Positions 17,534 through 26,843 of a stretch of 64,000 nucleotides of DNA are shown here, piece by piece. The number at the start of each line of letters is the position of its first letter. The stretch's first letter is position 1. The notes beneath the pieces are model-generated. The model saw nothing but the letters and a program-made list of their open reading frames with translations, did not search any database and had not been told where the DNA came from. This DNA is from Candidatus Defluviicoccus seviourii. GTDB taxonomy: Bacteria > Pseudomonadota > Alphaproteobacteria > Rhodospirillales > Defluviicoccaceae. A program made the translations under genes and the position numbers. The DNA is taken from positions 1-64,000 of the forward strand of contig UXAT02000005.1 of the NCBI GenBank assembly GCA_900609035.2. The letters run 5' to 3'.

Positions 17534-18811
17534 ATGATCCGCTGGCTGGTTTTCCTCATCCTCACTGCGGCGCTGGCGGTTGTCGGCGCGTCGGTGGCGC
17601 GGGCGCCGGGGCAGGTCACGTTCGAGTGGCAGGGCTACCACGTCGAGACCACGGCCGGCGTCGTCATCCTGGCGCTGATCGGTCTGGTGATCGTCCTGTT
17701 CGTCCTCGACCGGCTGCTCGTGATCATCGGGCAGGCGCGCCGGAAGTTAAGCGGCGGCGGGCGGGAGCGGCGGCAGCGGCGCGGCTATGAGGCGTTGAGC
17801 CGTGGCTTGGTGGCGGTCGCTGCCGGCGATGCATCGACCGCTGGCAAGCAGGCGCGGCGCGCAGCGTCGCTGCTCGACAACCGGCCGCTGACGATGCTGC
17901 TGTCCGCCCAGGCGGCGCAGTTGCAAGGTGACGACCGCGCGGCTGCGGACTTCTTTGGCACGTTGCGGACGATGGAAGGGACCCAGTTCCTGGGCCTGCG
18001 CGGGCTCCTCAACCAGGCGATGAAGCGGGAGGACTGGGGCCAGGCGCTGAGCCTCGCGGAAGAGGCGCATCGGCTTAACCCGAAGAGCGAATGGGTGGTC
18101 TCGACTCTCTTCGACCTGCAAAAGCAGCTCGGCCGCTGGCGCGACGCGGAGGCGACGTTCGACGAGGCGGTCAAGCTGAAGCTGATCCCCGAAGGCCATA
18201 TCGCCCGCGAGCGGGCGGAGATCGTCGCCGGCCAGAGCGAGATGGGCGACGGGTCCGAGCGGCTCCGCCTTGCCGCCAAGGCGTTCAAGGCTGATCCCAG
18301 CTATACGCCGGCTGCCGTGCGCTATGTCGAGCTGCTGCTGACCGAGGGCGATTTCGGCCGCGCGGCTTCGACCGTCGAGCGCGCCTGGGAACATGATCCC
18401 GAGCCGGAATTGGCTGAGCTGTACTGGCGCGCACGCCGCTGCGACGATGCCGGGAAAAAGCTCGACGCGGCCAAGCGGCTCGCCAAGCGCAATCCCGAAA
18501 ACCTGGAGAGCCGGATCGTCCTCGCGGCAGCGGCGCTGGAGGCCCGAGCATGGAGCGAGGCCCGTGCGGCACTCGCACCAGCCGCCGGCGCGGATGCCGT
18601 GCCGCGGGTCTGCCGCCTGATGGCGGCGCTGGAAGAAGGTGAGCACGGCGACCTGGCGGCGGCGCGGACTTGGCTGATGCGGGCGGCAGGCGATGAAGCA
18701 CCGGCCGCACCCCCAACGCCGCCGCAGGCCGCGAACGACGCCCAAGCGGCGGAAGCCGAAGCGACACAAGGAGCTACGGCGGAGGCACCGCAGCCGGCAC
18801 CCGCGCGCTGA
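17534..18811 (+). CDS. hemY: HemY N-terminal domain protein, TPR-containing
   Basis: 425 residues: two N-terminal hydrophobic segments (about 3-22 and 40-63, HemY_N), a basic linker and a TPR array to about residue 400, closing in an Ala/Pro-rich tail. The HemY_N family (different from protoporphyrinogen oxidase HemY) occurs with hemCD in proteobacteria; its biochemical role is unsettled. The start ATG 17534 follows the mic60 stop by 4 bases; the frame is open further upstream inside mic60, but that is an out-of-family shadow. Confidence 0.92.
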   Translation: MIRWLVFLILTAALAVVGASVARAPGQVTFEWQGYHVETTAGVVILALIGLVIVLFVLDRLLVIIGQARRKLSGGGRERRQRRGYEALSRGLVAVAAGDASTAGKQARRAASLLDNRPLTMLLSAQAAQLQGDDRAAADFFGTLRTMEGTQFLGLRGLLNQAMKREDWGQALSLAEEAHRLNPKSEWVVSTLFDLQKQLGRWRDAEATFDEAVKLKLIPEGHIARERAEIVAGQSEMGDGSERLRLAAKAFKADPSYTPAAVRYVELLLTEGDFGRAASTVERAWEHDPEPELAELYWRARRCDDAGKKLDAAKRLAKRNPENLESRIVLAAAALEARAWSEARAALAPAAGADAVPRVCRLMAALEEGEHGDLAAARTWLMRAAGDEAPAAPPTPPQAANDAQAAEAEATQGATAEAPQPAPAR

Positions 18812-19104
18812 AGCCGCGCCCAAATCTAAGGCGCGGACAGCCCACGGGCCGGGCGAACCTCAGCGATTGGACGTATCGCCCGCGCCCTTGAGCTTGAATG
18901 TCATGGCGTGCCGGCGTGGAAGACGAAGCGCGGCTTCTTCAAGAGTCGCTACACATCGCGTATCACGTCCCCGTATCCGCGAAGCGCATCAAGAAAAGCG
19001 CCACTGATTGCTGCTGCCCCCTTTCCATGGTATGTTCTGCTTTGCGAGGTACGACATGTGGATTGTCTGAGGCCTCTAGCACCCTGGTTGGGGGATCAAG
19101 CGAA

Positions 19105-20760
19105 GTGACCTTCACGTTCTCCATCCCGACGCCGGAAGGCGAGAAGCCGATCACCGTCGAGCCGGGATCCTCGGTGATCTTCGTCGGCGCCAACGGCGGC
19201 GGCAAGACCCGGCTTGCTGTGCATATTGAGGAAAAACTGGGTCTCAAGGCCCACCGGATTTCGGCACATCGTGCGTTAGCTCTCAACCCTAATGTTCCGA
19301 AGATACCCGAGCACGAAGCGCACGCCGGGCTTCGGACAGGTTACACTCGCAAAGAGCTCGTCGATTATAGGATAGGACATAGATGGCAACAAAAACCAAG
19401 CGTATTTCTTCTAAATGATTATGACTACCTTATTCAGGCGCTTTTCGCAGAGCAGTCGAACGCATCTCTTCGGACGCATCGAAGGGTTCGTCGTGTTGGC
19501 CTCTGCGATGGTGCCGATCCTACAAAATTCGAGGTCCTTGAGGAGATTTGGCAAAAACTCTTGCCGCAGCGCGAGCTACACATTTCTGGCGACAACATTG
19601 AGGTGTCTGCGCCAGCCTCCGAGGCTCGGTATAGCGCTTCCGAGATGAGTGACGGAGAGCGCGCGATATTTTACTTAATCGGACAGGCGCTCGTTGCCGA
19701 GCCGGACTCTTTGCTGATCATCGACGAGCCGGAGCTGCACGTCCATCGCTCGATCATGGCTAAGCTGTGGGATGAACTGGAGGCCGCCCGGCCGGATTGC
19801 GCCTTTGTTTTCATTACCCACGACCTGGAATTCGCCGCCTCCCGCGTCGCACAGAAATTCGTTCTCCACGACTATGGCCCGAAGCCGGAATGGACGATCC
19901 AAGAGGTTCCCGAGGATAGCGGCTTTGACGAAGAAACGACGACGCTGATCCTCGGCAGCCGGCGCAACGTTCTCTTCGTGGAGGGCAGTCAGAACAGTCT
20001 CGATCAGGCAATCTATCGCTGCTGCTATCCCGATTGGACGGTCGTCGCCCGCGGCTCCTGCGAGGAGGTTATCCACGCGGTCGCGACGATGCGAAGCAAT
20101 CTGTCGTTTACCCGCGTCACCTGCGTCGGCATCGTGGATGGGGACGGTCGCGAGGCTGATGAGATCGATCGCCTGAAAAGACTCGGGGTTGCCGTTCTGC
20201 CGGTCGCCGAGATCGAAAACATCATCCTCCTGCCTGAGGTCAGCCGGGCTATAGCCGAAAGTGAAGGCTACACAGGTAATGATCTTGAGAACCGCCTCAA
20301 TGCGCTAACGACCGCTATTCTTGCTAGCGTGAGCTCAGCCGATGCAATCGAGGCAATTGTCGTCCGTTACTGCAAACGTCGCATCGACCACATTGTAAGA
20401 AATCTAGAACTCGGAGGCACAAAGAGTGTCCAAGAGACGGACGCGAGCTTCAAGCAGGCTGTCTCCCAAATAGATATTTTGGTAATTGCGCAGGAAAAGC
20501 GGAGAGGTATTGAAGCTGCCGCAGCACAGAAAGATATTCTCAATTTTCTTAAACACTGCGACCATAAAGGCATGTTTGCCATCGCAGCACGTCACTTTGG
20601 AAGAACTACACCAGATGAGTTCCAGAACTGGCTGACCAGGGTCCTGCGGAACGGCCAGGTGCCGGCACTCACCGCGGCGATCCGCGAGGCCCTTCCCAAC
20701 CCCACGGAGTACCTTCCCGCCGACACTGTCGCAATAGAACGACGGGCCGCCAGCGGGTAG
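19105..20760 (+). CDS. Fused ABC-type ATPase and DUF4435/TOPRIM protein, PARIS-like defence candidate
   Basis: 551 residues from GTG 19105, which has GGGGGA 9 bases upstream; the frame is open from 18898, but that part looks non-coding. Residues 1-250 form an ABC/OLD-type ATPase: Walker A GANGGGKT (28-35), signature SDGERA (182-187), Walker B LLIIDEPE (203-210) and switch ITHD (237-240). The C-terminal part reads as DUF4435/TOPRIM: FVEG with Glu293, IVDGDG with Asp345 and Asp347, and EIEN (369-372). The AriA-AriB pair of the anti-phage PARIS system has these two parts, and single-chain versions are known. The gene is isolated, has AT-richer stretches than its neighbours, and separates the hem and scp clusters. 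I infer acquisition and a defence role; OLD-like repair ATPase is the alternative. Confidence 0.75.
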   Translation: MTFTFSIPTPEGEKPITVEPGSSVIFVGANGGGKTRLAVHIEEKLGLKAHRISAHRALALNPNVPKIPEHEAHAGLRTGYTRKELVDYRIGHRWQQKPSVFLLNDYDYLIQALFAEQSNASLRTHRRVRRVGLCDGADPTKFEVLEEIWQKLLPQRELHISGDNIEVSAPASEARYSASEMSDGERAIFYLIGQALVAEPDSLLIIDEPELHVHRSIMAKLWDELEAARPDCAFVFITHDLEFAASRVAQKFVLHDYGPKPEWTIQEVPEDSGFDEETTTLILGSRRNVLFVEGSQNSLDQAIYRCCYPDWTVVARGSCEEVIHAVATMRSNLSFTRVTCVGIVDGDGREADEIDRLKRLGVAVLPVAEIENIILLPEVSRAIAESEGYTGNDLENRLNALTTAILASVSSADAIEAIVVRYCKRRIDHIVRNLELGGTKSVQETDASFKQAVSQIDILVIAQEKRRGIEAAAAQKDILNFLKHCDHKGMFAIAARHFGRTTPDEFQNWLTRVLRNGQVPALTAAIREALPNPTEYLPADTVAIERRAASG

Positions 20761-20824
20761 AGCGGTTGGCTTCAAACCTAAAGACGAAGGAGATGGAATT
20801 CTCGGAACGTGACCCCGAACGACC

Positions 20825-20927
20825 CGTCATTGCGACCGCGAGTGCAGCGAAGCGGGAAGCAAACCAGAGTTGGGTAACGCCTTAGTGTTGCTGGATTGCT
20901 TCGTCGCAATCGCTCCTCGCAATGACG
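20825..20927. repeat. Dispersed alphaproteobacterial intergenic palindromic element
   Basis: CGTCATTGCGA at 20825 is matched by its inverse TCGCAATGACG ending at 20927. Inner parts (AGCGAAGC... and ...GCTTCGTCGC, with CTGGATTGCTTCG) make a long imperfect hairpin. This is the widespread repeat whose translation gives GAIATKQS. It fills the gap between the ATPase/TOPRIM gene and scpB. Confidence 0.85.
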
Positions 20928-20963
20928 GTGCTGTGGGGGGCTTCGCAACGCCCGCCCCGCCGC

Positions 20964-21527
20964 CTACTCCTCGCCGGCGGGCGCGGTCTCCGGCGCCGCT
21001 TGCGGCTGCAGCAGGCCGGCGGCCTTGAGATCCTCGGGGCTGGGCAGGTCGCTCAAGCGCTCCAGGCTGAAGGCGCGCAGGAACTCGTCCGTGGTGCCCC
21101 ACAGCACCGGCCGGCCCGGTGTCTCGCGGCGGCCGCGAGTGGCGATCCAGCCTTGCGCGAACAACAGATCGAGCGTGCCGCCGCTGAGCTGGACGCCGCG
21201 CAGGTCCTCGATCTCGGCGCGCGTGATCGGTTGGTGATAGGCGATTATCGCGAGCGTCTCCATCGCCGCGCGCGACAGCTTGCGCTCGCCCGCCTCAGCC
21301 GCCAGCGCTGCTGCCAGATCGGGCGCGGTGACGAACGACCAGCTGTCGCCCGACCGCACCAACTGGATGCCGCGCTCCGCATAGTCGGCGGCGAGCGCGG
21401 CCAGGTGCGCTTCGAGATCGGTCCCATCCGGGAGGTGTTTTGCGAGTTCGCGCATGCTCACCGGGCTGTCGGCTGCAAACAGAAGCGCTTCGAGCAGCCG
21501 GCGCGCGTACGGCACCGGCCCGCTCAT
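20964..21527 (-). CDS. scpB: Segregation and condensation protein B
   Basis: 187 residues, two winged-helix domains that join ScpA and Smc in the bacterial condensin. The signature LETLAIIAYHQPITRAEIE (here starting METLAI) and RGRRETPGRPVLWGTTDEFL are clear. The start overlaps the scpA stop (ATGA), so the pair is coupled. The Ala/Pro/Glu C-terminal tail is variable in the family. Confidence 0.95.
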   Translation of the reverse strand: MSGPVPYARRLLEALLFAADSPVSMRELAKHLPDGTDLEAHLAALAADYAERGIQLVRSGDSWSFVTAPDLAAALAAEAGERKLSRAAMETLAIIAYHQPITRAEIEDLRGVQLSGGTLDLLFAQGWIATRGRRETPGRPVLWGTTDEFLRAFSLERLSDLPSPEDLKAAGLLQPQAAPETAPAGEE

Positions 21528-22366
21528 TCCGGCTCCTGAGCTGTCCGCAGCGCCTTGACGAAGATGGGGCCGAACGGCCGCGCCTGGCGCAGCGCCAGCA
21601 CCCCTTCCTTCGCGAGCTCGAGCGTCGCTGCCAGCGTCGCCGCCAGCTGCGAGCGGCCCGCGAGGCGGCCTTCGCGCAGCAGCGCCATCGTCTCTGCCGG
21701 CAGGTAGCGCATCAGGCTTTCCCAGCCCGGCGCATCGCCCAAGCTGCGGCGGATGCGGGCGATCGCCTGCTCGATCGAGGCCCAGTCGCCCGCTTCCAGC
21801 GTCAGCGGTTGTCGTTGTGCGCGCGCCTTGAGGACCGCGGCGTAGGCGGCGATGAGGCCGCTGAGGTCGGCCCGCACAGGGCCCGGCGCCGGCCGCGGCT
21901 CTTGTGCCGTGGCGGCCCCACGCGGAAAGAAATGGACGCCCAAGCGTGGCCGCAGCCTGAGCGCCGCGGCTGCGGCCTGCATGACGTCGAGCTGGGCCAG
22001 GCGCGCCTGCAGCGCTGCCGCCATCTCCTCGCCATCGGCCGCTTCCGTCGGGTCCGCCGCCGGCAGCAGCAAGCGGGACTTGAGGTAAGCGAGCCAGGCG
22101 GCCATCACCAGGTACTCGGCCGCAAACTCGATTTCCGCAAACTGTGCCCTGCGGATGAAGCCGAGGTACTGATCGGCAAGCGCCTGGATCGAGATCTGCA
22201 GGAGATCAACCTTCTGGTCGCGCGCAAGGGCCAACAGCAGGTCCAGCGGCCCCTCGTAGCCGTCGATAGCGACGATAAACGGATCTGCGCCTTCGGCCGG
22301 TGGCGGCGGCGACCGATCAGTCGCGCCTTCGACGCCGATGTCCGCGCGATCGAGGCTCGCCGTCAT
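21524..22366 (-). CDS. scpA: Segregation and condensation protein A
   Basis: 280 residues. The conserved kleisin N-terminal region FIVAIDGYEGPLDLLLALAR and AAEYLVMAAWLAYLKSRLLLP are plain; the C-terminal winged helix (IFVKALRT region) is short. It bridges Smc heads in chromosome segregation. ATG 22366 overlaps the upstream site-2 protease stop by an ATGA; the frame is open to 22429 without support. Confidence 0.95.
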   Translation of the reverse strand: MTASLDRADIGVEGATDRSPPPPAEGADPFIVAIDGYEGPLDLLLALARDQKVDLLQISIQALADQYLGFIRRAQFAEIEFAAEYLVMAAWLAYLKSRLLLPAADPTEAADGEEMAAALQARLAQLDVMQAAAAALRLRPRLGVHFFPRGAATAQEPRPAPGPVRADLSGLIAAYAAVLKARAQRQPLTLEAGDWASIEQAIARIRRSLGDAPGWESLMRYLPAETMALLREGRLAGRSQLAATLAATLELAKEGVLALRQARPFGPIFVKALRTAQEPE

Positions 22367-23046
22367 GACACGCCGACCAGTGCCAGGATCGCCTCGCTGA
22401 TGTGCGAGGCCGGCACGATGACCAGCCACTGGAAGACATCGAGGTTGAGGCCAACCGCGTTTCCCACTGCCGGCAGCACGAACACGAGGCCAAGGATGAT
22501 GACGAGGCCGTAGCGTTCAAGCCGCGCCAGTTTCAGCGCCAGCGGTGGCGGCAGGATGCCGACGGCGACGCGGCCCCCATCCAAGGGCGGGAGCGGCAGC
22601 ATGTTGAAGACCGCGAGCAGGACGTTGATCCACACCCCCACCACCAGATTGGCCTCGACCCAGGCGCCGAACGTCGCCGGCAACAGCGGCACCACATGCA
22701 AGAGCGCCGCGGCTGCCGTCGCCATCATCAGATTGACGCCCGGACCGGCGGCAGCGACGGCCACCATGTCGCGCCGCGGCTCGCGCAGGCGGTTGAAATC
22801 GACCGGCACCGGCTTGGCGAAACCAAACATGAAGCGTCCACCGGAGAGCAGCAGCAGGAGGCCGGGCAGAATGATAGTGCCGAACGGGTCGATGTGGCGG
22901 AACGGATTGAAGGTGACGCGCCCGAGCCGGTACGCGGTGTCGTCGCCGCAGCGCCAGGCGACCCAGCCGTGCGCCGCCTCGTGCGCCGTGATCGCCAGCA
23001 GTACCGGAAGTGCGCTGATCGAGATCTGGTAGAGGATGTCATTCAT
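22363..23046 (-). CDS. Site-2 protease family zinc metalloprotease (M50)
   Basis: 227 residues, about five to six TM segments. The zinc motif HEAAH is at 22-26 and the third ligand lies in NMLPLPPLDGG (Asp156). This short, PDZ-free form is the Bacillus SpoIVFB/Rip-type group; the substrate is unknown. Overlapping ATGA junctions on both sides (nagZ before, scpA after) put it firmly in the operon. Confidence 0.92.
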   Translation of the reverse strand: MNDILYQISISALPVLLAITAHEAAHGWVAWRCGDDTAYRLGRVTFNPFRHIDPFGTIILPGLLLLLSGGRFMFGFAKPVPVDFNRLREPRRDMVAVAAAGPGVNLMMATAAAALLHVVPLLPATFGAWVEANLVVGVWINVLLAVFNMLPLPPLDGGRVAVGILPPPLALKLARLERYGLVIILGLVFVLPAVGNAVGLNLDVFQWLVIVPASHISEAILALVGVS

Positions 23047-24071
23047 GCCTGCACCGTCGGTTCTGCAAGCAGCATTGCGAGCCGGTCGGATGCCTCTGCA
23101 ACATCGATCGGCTCGATCGTCGGCGGCAACATGGCGCGCCCGCGCGCGAGCTTGGCGAGCGCCGCTTCAGTCAAGCGTGGGCAGACGGATGCCACCGCCG
23201 CCATCTCGTGCAGGATGCCGGAGCAGTGCAGGGCGACGTCGCAGCCCGCCGCCAGCGCCGCAAGAGCGCGCGTGTGCATCGGTCCCTTGAGGGCTGCCAT
23301 ACCGATGTCGTCCGAGACCAGCACGCCCGAAAAGCCGATCTCGCCGCGGATAACTTCGCTGATGACTCGCGCCGACAGCGTTGCCGGCGCCGCAGGGTCG
23401 ATAGCCGAGAAGACGACATGCGCCGTCATCGCCCACGGCATGTCGTTGAGCGCCGCGAACGGCACCCAATCGGTCGCCGCCAGCGTTGCCCGCTCGGCAT
23501 CGACGACGGGCAAGCGCAGGTGGCTGTCGGCGGTGGCGCGGCCGTGGCCGGGGATGTGCTTGATGATGGGCAGAACCCCGCCTTCGAGAAAGCCAGCGCA
23601 GGCGGCGCGGCCGAGCTTGGCGACTCGCGCCGGCTCCGGCGCGAAGGCGCGGTTGCCAATGATTGGATCGGCTTCCGCATGCGGCACATCGATGACCGGC
23701 GCGCAATCGACGTCGATGCCGAGACCGTCGAGCTCGGCCGCGATCAGCCGCGCGTTCATCCGTGTTGCCTGCAGCGCCGCTGCCTCATCCAAATCGGAAA
23801 GCTGGCCGAATCTCGCAGCCGCCGGCGCCTCGCGCCAGTGCGGCGACCGCAACCGCTGCACACGGCCGCCTTCCTGGTCGATGAGCACCGGCGCATCGGC
23901 GCGCTCCACCACCGCGCGGAGATCGCGCACCAGCGCCCTGACCTGCTCGGGGCTCTCGCAATTGCGCGCAAACAGAATGAAGCCCAGGGGGTCGGCGGTG
24001 GCGAACAGCCGGCGCTCGGCCGGCGTCATCTCCAGCCCCGACAGCCCGAAGATGACGGCCCGGGGAGGCAC
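23043..24071 (-). CDS. nagZ: Beta-N-acetylhexosaminidase (peptidoglycan recycling)
   Basis: A GH3 enzyme that removes N-acetylglucosamine from anhydromuropeptides in the cytosol. LLIDQEGG region (here VLIDQEGGRVQRL, 62-74), KHIPGHG (171-177) with the His of the catalytic dyad, and the nucleophile region LVSDDIGM (251-258) are intact. GTG 24071 gives 342 residues starting PPRAVIFG; GTG 24089 is also possible and would overlap the SPOR gene. A much longer open frame to 24755 is a shadow of the SPOR gene. Confidence 0.95.
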   Translation of the reverse strand: MPPRAVIFGLSGLEMTPAERRLFATADPLGFILFARNCESPEQVRALVRDLRAVVERADAPVLIDQEGGRVQRLRSPHWREAPAAARFGQLSDLDEAAALQATRMNARLIAAELDGLGIDVDCAPVIDVPHAEADPIIGNRAFAPEPARVAKLGRAACAGFLEGGVLPIIKHIPGHGRATADSHLRLPVVDAERATLAATDWVPFAALNDMPWAMTAHVVFSAIDPAAPATLSARVISEVIRGEIGFSGVLVSDDIGMAALKGPMHTRALAALAAGCDVALHCSGILHEMAAVASVCPRLTEAALAKLARGRAMLPPTIEPIDVAEASDRLAMLLAEPTVQA

Positions 24072-24081
24072 GCCCGCGAGC

Positions 24082-25068
24082 CTACCCACGTGGCTGTACC
24101 ACCAGGCAGCCGGCGCCGCGGCGCACCAGATCCTGGCACAGAGTGCGCGCGCGCTCCTCGCCTTCGACCGGGCCGGCACGCAGGCGGTAGAGTATGCCAC
24201 GGTCGGGCACCTCGACGCGAGTACTCTCCGGCTTGAGCGCGCCCAGGAGTGCCGGGTGCTGCGCCTGCAGGCGGCGCCATTCGGCATCGACCTTGTCCGG
24301 CGAGGCGAAGGCGCCGAGCTGGATCCGGAACGAACCACTCGCACCTGGGGCCGCCGGAGCCGTTGCCGGAGCCGCTGCTGGAGCAGCCGATGGCGGTGCG
24401 GTTGAAGGCGCCAGGGCCGCCGTTTCGCTTGCCCGCATGGAGGGCCGTGGCCGTGGTACCGGGATGTTCGAGGTCGTGGCTGCCTCGTCACCAGCCGCCT
24501 CGTCGGGGAGCATCCCTTCCTCCTCATCCGCGTCACCCGCTTCGGCGCCCGGCGCCTCGACCAGCCCGCGCTCGACGATGCTGCGCTCGATCGCATCCGC
24601 GGCAGCCGGATCGCTGTCATCGCCCGCCCTTGGAGCCGCCATGGGGGCCGTGCCGGGGTTCGCGGCTTCGGGGGGCGGCGCTGGCTCCGGTGGCGGCAGC
24701 GGCTTTTCCGGCTCGGACAGGAGTCGCTCGACCTTGATCGGCCGCTCCTCCCCACGCAGGCGCTGATAGATCAGCTTATCCTGGTGCGGAATTTCCATGC
24801 CGCCCGGGTTCTCCGGCCGGACCTTGAACGGTTTCTCCTCGGCGTGGATGATCGGCACCTGCGCCGCATCCTTGGGGGCGTCCGGGCCTCGCGACGACGA
24901 CACGATGACGAGCGCACCCAGCACGATCAACGCCAGCGCCAGTACGCCGGCTCCAATCCAGATCAATCGTTGCTGCGGCCAGGCCGTGACGGAGAGTGGC
25001 GTGTGTCCGCTCTCGGTTCCGTGCGCATCAGCGTAAGCCGGCGCGGCGGCGGCATCCAGGCGTGCCAT
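24082..25068 (-). CDS. SPOR domain-containing membrane protein
   Basis: 328 residues: cytoplasmic N-terminus, one TM segment (about 36-57), a long Pro/Ala/Glu-rich periplasmic linker and a C-terminal SPOR domain (245-328, GSFRIQLGAFAS at its start). SPOR domains bind denuded glycans at division sites. It starts inside the argS stop (TGATG), and argS-SPOR-nagZ-scpAB is a standard alphaproteobacterial order. Confidence 0.92.
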   Translation of the reverse strand: MARLDAAAAPAYADAHGTESGHTPLSVTAWPQQRLIWIGAGVLALALIVLGALVIVSSSRGPDAPKDAAQVPIIHAEEKPFKVRPENPGGMEIPHQDKLIYQRLRGEERPIKVERLLSEPEKPLPPPEPAPPPEAANPGTAPMAAPRAGDDSDPAAADAIERSIVERGLVEAPGAEAGDADEEEGMLPDEAAGDEAATTSNIPVPRPRPSMRASETAALAPSTAPPSAAPAAAPATAPAAPGASGSFRIQLGAFASPDKVDAEWRRLQAQHPALLGALKPESTRVEVPDRGILYRLRAGPVEGEERARTLCQDLVRRGAGCLVVQPRG

Positions 25069-26843
25069 CAGCGCAGCTCCTCGACCGGCTCGACACCGAT
25101 CACCTGCAGCGCCGAAGCGATGACGACTTGCGTCGCCCGTACCAGCGCGAGGCGTGCCGCGGTCAATGCTGGGTCATCCGGATGGAGGAACCGCAGCCGC
25201 GCCTCCTCCTTGCCCTTGGTCCAGAGGTTGTGGAACAGCGCTGCGACCTCCTGCAAATAAAAGGCGATTCGGTGCGGCTCATGCGTTTCGGCGGCGCTTG
25301 CCACAACCTGTGGCCAGCCGGCCAGTGCCTTGATCAGATCGATCTCCAGCGGGTCGGCGAGGCGCGCCAAGTCTGCTTGCGCCAAGCGGTCATCGGCGAT
25401 CGCCGCGGCGCCCAGCTCGTCAATTGCCAAGCGCAGGACCGAACAACACCGTGCGTGCGCGTACTGGACGTAAAAGACCGGATTGTCGCGCGTCTGTTCG
25501 GTCACTTTCTCAAAGTCGAAGTCGAGCGAAGCATCGTTGCGCCGCGTCAGCATGATGAAGCGGAACACATCCTTGCCGACGCGATCGATCACTTCGCGCA
25601 AGGTGATGAACGAGCCTGTCCGCTTCGACATCTTCACCGGCTCGCCGCGCTCCATCAGATTGACGAGTTGGCACAGCTTGACGTCGAGCGCCGCCTGGCC
25701 CTCGCTCAAGGCCTGAACGGCCGCCTGCATGCGCTTGACGTAGCCGCCGTGATCGGCCCCCCAGACGTTGATGAGCGTGCGAAATCCGCGCCGCACCTTA
25801 TCGAGGTGGTAGGCGATATCGGCAGCGAAGTAGGTCCAGGAGCCATCGGACTTGCGCAACGGCCGGTCGACCTCATCGCCGAAAGCCGTCGCCCGAAACA
25901 GCATCTGCGGCCGTGGTTCCCAATCGTCGAGCAGCTTGCCCTTGGGCGGCTCGAGCACGCCGGTATAGATCAGCCCGCGCTCAGTCAGCAGCGCCACCGC
26001 CTCATCGATCGCGCCTTGCTCGGTCAGGGCACGTTCGGATGTGATGACGTCAAAGCGGATGCCGGCCGCCGCCAGATCCTCACGGATGCCCTCCATCATG
26101 CGGTCGATGGCAAATCCGCGCAGCGCCGGCAGCCAGTCCGCCTCGGCCGTATCGCGCCAGCGGTCGCCATCGCGCTCCGCGAGCGCTTCCGCCGCCACGC
26201 GCAGGTAATCGCCCCCGTATTCGATCGCGCCCTCGGCCTTGAGCTTCTCGAATGCGGCCGCCTCCTCGGCGCCGATCGCGACCAGGTAACGCAGGCGTAG
26301 CGAGCGGGCGAGCGCGTTCACCTGCGCGCCGGCATCGTTGATGTAGTACTCGCGCGTGACCCGGTAACCGGCCTTCTCCAGGAGGGCTGCGAGCGCATCG
26401 CCGACGACGGCGCCGCGGCCATGGCCGACATGCAAGGGCCCGGTCGGGTTGGCGGAGACGTATTCGACATTGATCATCGCACCGGCGCCGGCATCGCTGT
26501 CGCCGTAGCTCAACCCCGCCTGGAGGATGTCGATCAGCCTCTGGTGCCAGAAGCCGGCCTTGAGCCTGAGGTTGATGAAGCCCGGCCCGGCGATCTCGAC
26601 TCGATCGATGCCGTCGCCGGCAGCGAGGCGTTCGCCGAGCAGGGCGGCGAGCTCGCGCGGCTTCACACGCGCCTGGCCGGCAAGCACCATGGCGGCATTG
26701 GTGGTGACATCACCATGTGCCGGATTGCGTGCCGGCTCGACCAGGACGCGGCTCATGTCGAAACCGGACGGCAGCCTGCCGGCTTCGGCAAGAGCGGCCA
26801 CGGCCTCGGTTACACGGGTCTGCAGATGACAGTACAGGTTCAC
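25068..26843 (-). CDS. argS: Arginyl-tRNA synthetase
   Basis: 591 residues, class I. The HIGH-type motif is in [14 protein letters not shown] (131-144), KMSKRTG is present, and the C-terminal DALR anticodon-binding domain includes [14 protein letters not shown]. The N-terminal Arg-S additional domain includes FINLRL. The start is GTG 26843 overlapping the dgt stop by 4 bases. Confidence 0.98.
   Translation of the reverse strand: MNLYCHLQTRVTEAVAALAEAGRLPSGFDMSRVLVEPARNPAHGDVTTNAAMVLAGQARVKPRELAALLGERLAAGDGIDRVEIAGPGFINLRLKAGFWHQRLIDILQAGLSYGDSDAGAGAMINVEYVSANPTGPLHVGHGRGAVVGDALAALLEKAGYRVTREYYINDAGAQVNALARSLRLRYLVAIGAEEAAAFEKLKAEGAIEYGGDYLRVAAEALAERDGDRWRDTAEADWLPALRGFAIDRMMEGIREDLAAAGIRFDVITSERALTEQGAIDEAVALLTERGLIYTGVLEPPKGKLLDDWEPRPQMLFRATAFGDEVDRPLRKSDGSWTYFAADIAYHLDKVRRGFRTLINVWGADHGGYVKRMQAAVQALSEGQAALDVKLCQLVNLMERGEPVKMSKRTGSFITLREVIDRVGKDVFRFIMLTRRNDASLDFDFEKVTEQTRDNPVFYVQYAHARCCSVLRLAIDELGAAAIADDRLAQADLARLADPLEIDLIKALAGWPQVVASAAETHEPHRIAFYLQEVAALFHNLWTKGKEEARLRFLHPDDPALTAARLALVRATQVVIASALQVIGVEPVEELR

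Noticed and set aside
22402..24405. Very long plus-strand frame across scpA, site-2 protease and nagZ
   Set aside because: Runs against three motif-confirmed genes; composition is that of an antisense shadow.
24996..26300. Open frame of 434 codons on the plus strand opposite argS
   Set aside because: argS is certain; the plus-strand product has shadow composition and no motifs.
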